5,419 nt of DNA, taken from assembly GCA_964455095.1 (NCBI GenBank), contig CAYVUV010000009.1, positions 1-5,419 on the forward strand, in the 5' to 3' direction. Of the stretch, positions 1 to 4,723 are shown in pieces. This stretch comes from CAYVUV01 sp964455095 (lineage in GTDB: Bacteria; Desulfobacterota; Binatia; HRBIN30; CADEER01). Numbering within the stretch: position 1 is the first letter of the stretch; each line of letters begins with the position of its first letter. Below the pieces are notes generated by a model. The model was given only the letters and a program-made list of their open reading frames with translations. It searched no databases and was not told the DNA's origin. The translations under genes and the position numbers were made by a program.

Positions 1-431
1 AGCGCGATGGCGTGCACCTCTCGCTCGATCGCTGGCTGATCACCAGCTTCGGCCGCTATCCGGTGGAAGTCGTCGGCTACGCGGAGCACGCCCGCCGCGT
101 CTACGCCTGCCGCGACTTGATCTGGAGTGTCGCGGTGGAGCTCCTGCGCCGCGATGCCGACGTCATTCTCGATGACGGCTTCTTCCTGCGCGCCGATCGC
201 GAGCACCACATTGCCCGCGCGCGCGCGCTCGGCGCCGCGGCTGCGATCCACTTCATCGACACGCCGATCGAAATCCTGCGCGCCCGGCTCACCGCCCGCA
301 ACCGCGACCCCGGCGTCTACCAGTTCGAGATCGCCCCCGCAGCCCTCGCCGGCTTCGCCGCATTCTTCGAGGCCCCGTCGAAAGACGAAGGCGCCGACTT
401 GATTGTCGTAAGCGGCGTCGGGTCATCTTGA
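1..431 (+). CDS. AAA_33-type P-loop ATPase/kinase, C-terminal part (5' end outside window)
   Basis: The reading frame is open from the left edge (first full codon at 3) to a TGA at 429-431, so the true start and the Walker A loop lie upstream. The GTG at 12 is only an internal codon. The visible part reads RDGVHLSLDRW at its start, matching the segment after the P-loop in AAA_33 proteins, where a serine or threonine and aspartate precede a tryptophan (S/T-x-D-x-W). A hydrophobic strand ending in DDGFFLRADRE follows, then a strand IHFIDTP, then the arginine-rich lid RARLTARNRD, then FAAFFEAPSKDEGAD near the end. This order is typical of small cytoplasmic P-loop kinases related to zeta toxin and chloramphenicol phosphotransferase folds. 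The family binds ATP and probably phosphorylates a small molecule; the substrate is unknown. The next gene is 218 bp away across repeats, so no operon is implied. Family assignment is fairly sure, function is not. Confidence 0.82.
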   Translation, partial: RDGVHLSLDRWLITSFGRYPVEVVGYAEHARRVYACRDLIWSVAVELLRRDADVILDDGFFLRADREHHIARARALGAAAAIHFIDTPIEILRARLTARNRDPGVYQFEIAPAALAGFAAFFEAPSKDEGADLIVVSGVGSS

Positions 432-441
432 CGCTGATCTT

Positions 442-468
442 CACCATAAGGACACCGAGGACACAGAG
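442..468 (+). repeat. Degenerate 9-bp-unit repeat, CACGAAG family
   Basis: Three consecutive 9-bp units are visible just after the first gene: CACCATAAG, GACACCGAG and GACACAGAG. They share the GACAC-GAG core of the intergenic repeats seen again at 495-591 and 1093-1120. Repeats of the form TTCACCACGAAGGACACGAAG are common between genes in several environmental lineages and produce spurious translations rich in HEEHEGHE. This copy is diverged, lies 10 bp past the stop at 431, and has no nearby inverted partner as clear as the next copy has. Confidence 0.6.
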
Positions 469-494
469 AACAAGCGGCCGAGATCCAATGCGCT

Positions 495-591
495 CACCGA
501 AGGGCACGAAGGCGAACGTCCAGATCCGAATCCAAACGATCACGGCCCGGCTTTTCGGGATTACTTCGTGACCTTCGTGCTCTTCGTGGTG
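495..591. repeat. CACGAAG-family inverted repeat (long imperfect hairpin)
   Basis: A forward copy begins at 495 (CACCGAAGGGCACGAAGG) and a reverse copy runs 564-591 (CTTCGTGACC, then TTCGTGCTCTTCGTGGTG). The exact core GCACGAAGG at 504-512 pairs with CCTTCGTGC at 572-580. Outside the core the arms keep pairing apart from a two-base bulge (CACC-GAAG against CACCACGAAG). The loop of about 59 bases contains a small CCCG...CGGG stem. Transcribed, this would fold into a long stem-loop. It could attenuate read-through from the AAA_33 gene, but it lacks the T-run of an intrinsic terminator, so I call it a repeat element. Confidence 0.65.
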
Positions 592-649
592 AACTTTCGT
601 CTTCACGGCAAGGCTTGCTCGGCCCTCGATGCGTATGGGCGCACGGTAG

Positions 650-1072
650 ATGGATCGACTCAGGGAAGTTGTCGCACGAACGCTTGCGCGTCTTCGTTCC
701 TCTCGCGGGAGCTCGGACCCGAAGCAGAGAGAACAACGCCGGTTGTGCGACAAGTGCCGCGCGCCGTTCGATCCGCCGGGAGACGACGAGAAAGTCGGCA
801 TCTCGTTCACCGTCAAGGAAGGGCTGAGACCCATACACGGGCAACGGTATCCGCGGGAGGGGGATACCTGCGGCTGGTACATCTGGGCGGGGGAGGACTT
901 TAGTGAAGCCCCCGACTTCTTCGCCCCACTCCACGCGAGCCATGTTGGGGAGTGGTGTCCGGAAATTGAAAAGTTCCTGGCTCTGCCGCCTGGCTGGAAA
1001 TTCATCACGGTGCCTGGCGAATACGAGCGTGTCGCCTTCGATCGCGCGCTTCTCGATCCGCCCACGGACTAG
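650..1072 (+). CDS. Small protein resembling Imm33/DUF2185-type immunity proteins
   Basis: This is a 140-residue protein of unproven function. The start is fixed: an in-frame TAG (647-649) touches the ATG at 650, and there is no other in-frame Met. No strong ribosome binding site is visible. Residues 1-30 are arginine-rich, followed by a lone CxxC (CDKC). The core is roughly residues 48-135: GWYIWAGEDF, then DFFAPLHASHVGEWCPEI, then FLALPPGWKFI and YERVAFD. The GWY...G, DFF-PLH-xxH and LPPGWxF pattern recalls Imm33/DUF2185 proteins, linked in the family to neutralising contact-dependent or polymorphic toxins. That match is from memory and tentative. No signal peptide or membrane segment is seen, so it should be cytoplasmic. 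No toxin gene lies next to it. Codon use is less GC-rich at third positions than in the neighbouring genes, and inverted CACGAAG repeats bracket it, which fits acquired DNA. The CDS itself is likely real because the core is strongly protein-like. Confidence 0.72.
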   Translation: MDRLREVVARTLARLRSSRGSSDPKQREQRRLCDKCRAPFDPPGDDEKVGISFTVKEGLRPIHGQRYPREGDTCGWYIWAGEDFSEAPDFFAPLHASHVGEWCPEIEKFLALPPGWKFITVPGEYERVAFDRALLDPPTD

Positions 1073-1092
1073 CGTCAATGCGACAGTCGGCT

Positions 1093-1120
1093 CACCACGA
1101 GGGGCACGAAGAGCACGAAG
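1093..1120 (+). repeat. CACGAAG-family repeat, downstream copy
   Basis: Three 9-bp-type units (CACCACGAGG, GGCACGAAG, AGCACGAAG) begin 20 bp after the stop of the immunity-like gene. This copy is the inverse of the one at 564-591: 24 of 28 bases match when one is reverse-complemented. The pair therefore brackets 592-1092, which contains the whole gene at 650-1072. Confidence 0.65.
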
Positions 1121-1130
1121 GTCTGCGCGG

Positions 1131-1444
1131 TCGTCAAGGGGGACGTAGGGCCGAGTCGGCCGAGTAAGTGAACCGAGAGCACTACTGCTTTTCACGCAAA
1201 GAGATGAGTCACTCCACGAGAAAGCCATCGGCCGTGCAGCCATGGGCGGCCAGCGTAGCTTCGGCGCGTTGCAGCGCGCGGGCGATGCGCTGCTTGGAGA
1301 GAAGGAGATGACGTGCGGCGCGAGAAGTGTGCGAGCGGAGATGCCGCTCCAGGTGGCGCTCGTTCGAGGCCCAACGGTTGCGGTCGTTGGTGCGGCTCGG
1401 ATGAGCTCAACTCGGCATACTCGGCCCTACGTCCCCATCGACGG
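1131..1444. repeat. Segment bounded by a long inverted repeat (possible small mobile or MITE-like unit)
   Basis: The arm GGGGACGTAGGGCCGAGT at 1139-1156 recurs exactly, reverse-complemented, at 1419-1436. The match continues inward: CGGCCGAG at 1157-1164 pairs with CTCGGCAT at 1411-1418, 6 of 8. It continues outward more weakly, 5 of 8 between 1131-1138 and 1437-1444. The arms are thus about 26 to 34 bp and enclose roughly 260 bp. Because of the symmetry, both arms translate as TRPYVP in opposite directions, so protein similarity here is a by-product of the repeat. A short open frame on the minus strand lies inside (1209-1406). I see no clear target-site duplication. The size and structure would suit a non-autonomous element, but two insertions of a dispersed ACTCGGCC-rich repeat in opposite orientation would look the same. 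Confidence 0.5.
1209..1406 (-). pseudogene. Possible coding remnant inside the inverted-repeat segment
   Basis: On the minus strand, codons from 1406 down to a TGA at 1211-1209 give 65 residues of helical, Arg/His/Ala-rich sequence, for example NDRNRWASNERHLERHLRSH, ending HGCTADGFLVE. Third positions are about 75% G or C by hand count, but the plus-strand frame over the same bases scores about 72%, so composition does not decide. There is no ATG, GTG or TTG within the frame except a GTG two codons before the stop. An in-frame ATG at 1418-1416 is separated from it by only two codons and then a TGA at 1409-1407. It may be the end of a decayed gene or chance. I recognise no family. Confidence 0.22.
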
Positions 1445-1446
1445 GC

Positions 1447-1563
1447 GCCGCGCCCGCCGTGGCCTACGATGAGACGCCGGAGTGCGTGGTGATCTGGAAC
1501 GGAGCCGGAGCGGGCGACCAATGGGGCATCTTCGGCCGTCGCCTGGAGGTGCCAATCCCGTAG
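1447..1563 (+). pseudogene. Remnant of the 3' end of a repeat-type surface protein gene
   Basis: The frame reads AAPAVAYDETPECVVIWNGA, then GAGDQWGIFGRRLEVPIP and TAG at 1561-1563. This follows the signature of repeated extracellular modules of the form PAVAY(D/N)-x-E-(F/Y)-(V/L)VVW-x-G-x-x-D-x-x-(I/V)FG-(Q/R)RL, found in large bacterial surface or secreted proteins. Only one module and the end of the protein remain. Upstream the frame runs straight into the inverted repeat and meets a TGA at 1402-1404, with no usable start except a GTG at 1459 inside the module. The boundary with the repeat arm at about 1444 suggests truncation by that insertion or by an associated rearrangement. The remaining 126 bp to the next gene show no further homology I can recognise. 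Recognition of the module is fairly good; its origin is inference. Confidence 0.5.
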
Positions 1564-1689
1564 GCCGGCTTCCCCCGGCGTCCCGCTTCGGCGCCCGACA
1601 CCGCCCCGCCGCGCAAAATCGCGCTTGAATGAGTCCGCGCCTGGACTATCTTCCTTCGGCGCGGCGCGTTTGCCAGCGGGGGTGCGCGG

Positions 1690-4600
1690 ATGGGGCGATG
1701 GATGTGTGGGCGGTTCCGGGTGAGACGTGTCCCATGCGGCGCGATCGTGCTCGCGGCGCTGATCGTGGCGCGCAGCGCGGGCGGACAGTCTGCGCCGGGC
1801 ATCGCGCTGTACGAGTTCGCCGCCTTCTATGCCGGCGATCTCGAGATCTCCCCCGGCGCCACGATGACGTTTCACGGCCGCGTGCACAGCAACCGCGACG
1901 TCTACCTGGGGGGCGCGGGTGGCGTTCTGACGATTGGTGACAACCCGGGTGCGGGCGTCGGCACGGTGCAGGTCTCGGCCGGCGGCAACATCTACCGCGG
2001 CACCAAGCACAACAATCAGTGCGGCATCGCCGCGGTGAACGTCGACATGCTGCGGGACGTCGTCGCCCCTTTCGGCGACCTCGATCCGCGCACCCTGCCG
2101 TGTCCCACCTCGGAAACGCGCCTGGTGCCGCCCAGCGAGCTGGCGCAGTGGCGCGGCACCATGGCGGTGGGCGGCGCGTATGAGGCGCCCGACGCCACCA
2201 TCCTGGAAGTTGGGGGTCCGTACTGGCAGCTCGCCGACCTGCGCATCGTGCTGCACCTGCAGGCGACGCCACCGCATACGATCGAAGTGCGCGATGTCGC
2301 CAATGCAGTCGACCCCGTGCGGACCGCCTTCTTGGCAACCTTCCTCGCTGACCAGGGCTGGAATGCCGCCAACAGCACGGTGCCGGGAACGGCGCCGCTA
2401 TTCTACACCGCCGTGCCGCTCGCGACCGCTGGCTGTGGCTGCACTGATGCGAATCCCAGCAGCTGCGGCTGGACGAACGCCAGCTGCTACGATCCGCCCT
2501 TCGGTCCGCCGGGAACAGCGGTGCCGGGATTTCCGGCCGACACCACGCGGGTGTATGGCCGCAAGATGTTCGATGGCGACGCGCGCCGCGGCGGCTTCTA
2601 CGATTGGCGCGAAAAGAAGTGGATGCTGCTGCTCAACCTCAACGCGGCGGATCTGCTGCGCTGGAACAGCTTCGTCGGGGGTCCGCTTTTCGATCCCTCC
2701 GACATCAGTCACGGCGGTATCGCGATCTTCGCCACGGTCGACGGACCGGACTCGGGAGGCATCAACAACTACGGCGTGCGCATCTTCGGCTCCAGAAATC
2801 TGCCGATCCCAGGCGGCATCGGCGTCGCCGCCGATCCGACGGGCCTCACCCTGGTGAGCGACCAGCCGCTGTATGTGCTCGGCGACTACAACCGCGGCCT
2901 GGTCGCCTCGGGCGATGCGCCGCGCCAGCCGGCGTCGCTGGTCGGCGACACGATCAACGTGCTCTCCAACGCCTACTGGAACGCCAGCTGTGCGGGCTTC
3001 CAGTGTAGAGATGGCCAGAGTCCGGTGGCGGTTCTGTCCGCGGCCCGCCGCGCGGTCGACACGCGCATCAATGCCGCGCTGCTCGGCGGGACCGATGTGA
3101 CCAGCGTGGGCAACTTCAACGGCGGCCTGCAGAACTTCCCGCGCTTTCACGAGGATTGGAGCGGCGTGCAGCTCGTGATGCGCGAGTCATTTGTCTCCAT
3201 CGACACGCCGCGTCACGCCCGGGGAGCATGGTGCGGAACCGGCTTGGCGTGCAACATCTATAATGCGCCGACCCGCAGCTGGACGTTCGAGGACGCGTTC
3301 CTCTCCGCGGTCAATCTCCCGCCGCTCTCGCCCCGACTCACCTGTGGCAATGGCACGCTGGAAGAGGGCGAGACCTGCGACGACGGCAACACGTCCCCCG
3401 GCGACTGCTGTGCGCCCACCTGCGCAGCGGAACCGCTCGAGCTGTCCTGCGCAGACGACGGCAGCGCGTGTACGGTCGACGCCTGCGACGGAGCCGGCTC
3501 CTGCGCCCATGCACCGGGTAACCAAGGTCTCGTCTGTCGCCCGGCGGCGGGAGCCTGTGACGCGCCCGAAGAGTGCAGCGGCAGCGATCCGCTCTGTCCG
3601 CCCGACGCCTTCGCGTCTGCCGGCACGCCGTGCGCCGAGGACGGCGAGCCGTGCACGATCGATCAATGCGACGGCGGCGGTGCGTGTGTGCACCCCGCGG
3701 GCAACGCCGCGACCGTGTGCCGCGCGCCCGCGGGCGAATGTGACGCCGCCGAGCTGTGCGACGGCGCCCAGCCGTCCTGCCCGCCCGATGTGTTCGCTCC
3801 GTCCGGTGCGCCGTGCGCCGATGACGGCGAGCTCTGCACCATCGATCAGTGCAACGGCGGTGGCGCCTGCACCCATCCGGCAGGCAACGCCGGCACGGTG
3901 TGCCGGCCGACGGGCGGTGCCTGCGACGTGGCGGAGTCATGTGACGGCATCCTGCCCGGCTGTCCCGCGGACGCCCGGGTTGCCGCCGGTACGGGTTGCC
4001 GGGAGGCGGCGCACGATTGCGACGCGGTCGAGACGTGCGACGGCGTGGCGGCTGTCTGCCCCGAGGACGCGATGCGCCCCGACGCCAGCCCTTGCGACGA
4101 TGGCGACGCGTGCAGCACGGGCGAGCAGTGCAGCGAGGGCATCTGCGGAGGGGGCAGTGCGACCGTCTGCGATGACGGGGACGCGTGTACGCGCGATCGC
4201 TGTGCGGCGATCGGCGGTTGCCGATTCGACGCCGAGCCGGCGCTGTCATGCCGCAGCGCGGGGAGCTCCGTCTTCCGTCTGAGCGGTGGCCCGAAGCCGA
4301 AGCTCACCTGGCGTTGGTCGAAGGGGCAGGCGACTGAGGCAGCCGAGTTCGGCGACCCCACCGCCGGCACCGCGTACACGATGTGCGTCTATGATGCGGG
4401 CGGGCTGATCCTGCGCAGCCCGGTGCCGCCCAACCCCAGCGGCTGGAGACACCTCGGCACGCACGGCTTCCGCTACCGCGACGGCGCGGACGGTATCCAG
4501 AAGATGACGCTGCTCGGCAGCGACGCGGAACACAGCAAGGTGTCGGCCTCCGGCGCCGGCTTTCCCGCTCCGGTGCTCGGTTCCGGCCTGGTGCCACCCG

Positions 4601-4713
4601 TCGTTGTGCAACTGTTTACCGACAGTGGGCCGACCTGCTGGGACAGCGACTTCGAAGCGGCCGAGATCACCCGCAACGACGGCGAGCGGCTCAAGGCCAA
4701 GGGGACCCGCTGA
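1690..4713 (+). CDS. Large secreted protein: PilX/DUF4900-like domain, cysteine-rich tandem repeats, conserved C-terminal module
   Basis: This 1007-residue protein starts at ATG 1690 (GGGGG at 1678-1682 upstream); ATG 1702, with GGGG at 1692-1695, is equally possible. An in-frame TGA at 1630 limits extension. Residues 1-32 form a Sec signal (arginines, then GAIVLAALIVA, likely cut after SAGG). Residues 38 to about 545 resemble the exported part of PilX-like or DUF4900/DUF7305 proteins: FYAGDLEISPGA, GRVHSN, GGNIYRG, then LVSDQPLYVLGDYN near 390-401, GDTINVLSNAYW, and FPRFHEDW at 483-490. Four cysteines at 249-266 mark an insertion. Residues 552-586 are a CGNG...GETCDDGN disulfide repeat (Myxo/DUF4215 type). 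Residues 587-769 are three 61-residue repeats with eight cysteines each; 770-801 is half a repeat; 802-858 holds two CDDGDAC units. Residues 859-1007 are a separate module with FGDP, MCVYD, CW and a final LKAKG. No membrane anchor, sortase signal or catalytic motif is seen. Expected location is extracellular or cell surface, with disulfides formed outside the cytoplasm. A binding or structural role is inference. Confidence 0.93.
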   Translation: MGRWMCGRFRVRRVPCGAIVLAALIVARSAGGQSAPGIALYEFAAFYAGDLEISPGATMTFHGRVHSNRDVYLGGAGGVLTIGDNPGAGVGTVQVSAGGNIYRGTKHNNQCGIAAVNVDMLRDVVAPFGDLDPRTLPCPTSETRLVPPSELAQWRGTMAVGGAYEAPDATILEVGGPYWQLADLRIVLHLQATPPHTIEVRDVANAVDPVRTAFLATFLADQGWNAANSTVPGTAPLFYTAVPLATAGCGCTDANPSSCGWTNASCYDPPFGPPGTAVPGFPADTTRVYGRKMFDGDARRGGFYDWREKKWMLLLNLNAADLLRWNSFVGGPLFDPSDISHGGIAIFATVDGPDSGGINNYGVRIFGSRNLPIPGGIGVAADPTGLTLVSDQPLYVLGDYNRGLVASGDAPRQPASLVGDTINVLSNAYWNASCAGFQCRDGQSPVAVLSAARRAVDTRINAALLGGTDVTSVGNFNGGLQNFPRFHEDWSGVQLVMRESFVSIDTPRHARGAWCGTGLACNIYNAPTRSWTFEDAFLSAVNLPPLSPRLTCGNGTLEEGETCDDGNTSPGDCCAPTCAAEPLELSCADDGSACTVDACDGAGSCAHAPGNQGLVCRPAAGACDAPEECSGSDPLCPPDAFASAGTPCAEDGEPCTIDQCDGGGACVHPAGNAATVCRAPAGECDAAELCDGAQPSCPPDVFAPSGAPCADDGELCTIDQCNGGGACTHPAGNAGTVCRPTGGACDVAESCDGILPGCPADARVAAGTGCREAAHDCDAVETCDGVAAVCPEDAMRPDASPCDDGDACSTGEQCSEGICGGGSATVCDDGDACTRDRCAAIGGCRFDAEPALSCRSAGSSVFRLSGGPKPKLTWRWSKGQATEAAEFGDPTAGTAYTMCVYDAGGLILRSPVPPNPSGWRHLGTHGFRYRDGADGIQKMTLLGSDAEHSKVSASGAGFPAPVLGSGLVPPVVVQLFTDSGPTCWDSDFEAAEITRNDGERLKAKGTR
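3448..3996 (+). repeat. Three 183-bp tandem repeats encoding an eight-cysteine module
   Basis: The repeats begin at 3448, 3631 and 3814, each exactly 183 bp (61 codons) with no indels. Each opens with C-A-(D/E)-D-G and has cysteines at repeat positions 1, 8, 13, 19, 30, 37, 43 and 50. Landmarks are CT(V/I)D-x-C, G-x-C-x-H, VCR, (E/A)CD, and C-P-(P/A)-D. A fourth copy at 3997-4092 keeps only the last 32 residues, with its four cysteines in register. Repeats two and three are most alike, especially in the first half (CTIDQC-(D/N)-GGGAC). This points to unit duplication within the gene, and copy number could vary between strains. Confidence 0.88.
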
Positions 4714-4723
4714 GCGGTGATTG

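Noticed and set aside
546..559. Small CCCG/CGGG stem as an intrinsic terminator of the first gene
   Set aside because: The stem is only 4 bp and no T-run follows it; it sits inside the loop of the larger repeat hairpin.
289..1243. Two overlapping minus-strand frames of about 250 codons across the repeats and the immunity-like gene
   Set aside because: They contain HHEEHEGHE-type translations of the intergenic repeats and the antisense of the supported gene; no coherent domain is visible.
1407..1418. TGA at 1409-1407 as a selenocysteine codon in the minus-strand frame
   Set aside because: No selenoprotein family match, no downstream stem-loop resembling a bacterial SECIS that I can identify, and the frame itself is doubtful.
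1242..1472. Plus-strand frame of 76 codons starting ATGGGCGG inside the inverted-repeat segment
   Set aside because: Its only notable piece, TRPYVPIDGRR, comes from the repeat arm, and its end overlaps the surface-protein remnant in another frame. Nothing supports expression.
1629..1940. Plus-strand frame starting at ATG 1629 upstream of the secreted-protein gene
   Set aside because: Most of it overlaps the signal peptide and start of the domain in another frame; composition is Arg/Ala/Gly-rich without motifs.
1192..2277. Long minus-strand frame crossing the start of the secreted-protein gene
   Set aside because: It is low-complexity Arg/Ala/His-rich sequence with no recognisable domain, overlaps the well-supported plus-strand gene and crosses the inverted repeat.
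3338..4249. Minus-strand frame of about 300 codons opposite the cysteine repeats
   Set aside because: It is almost all Arg, His, Pro, Thr and Ala with no motif, as expected from the antisense of GC-rich repeat codons. The plus strand has clear domains.
3191..4282. Plus-strand frame of about 360 codons within the secreted-protein gene
   Set aside because: It is Ser/Arg/Ala/Thr-rich out-of-frame translation of the cysteine repeats with no independent signal.
4650..4713. Possible C-terminal sorting anchor in the secreted protein
   Set aside because: The last 20 residues are charged (NDGERLKAKGTR) with no hydrophobic segment and no LPxTG-, PEP- or GlyGly-type signal.
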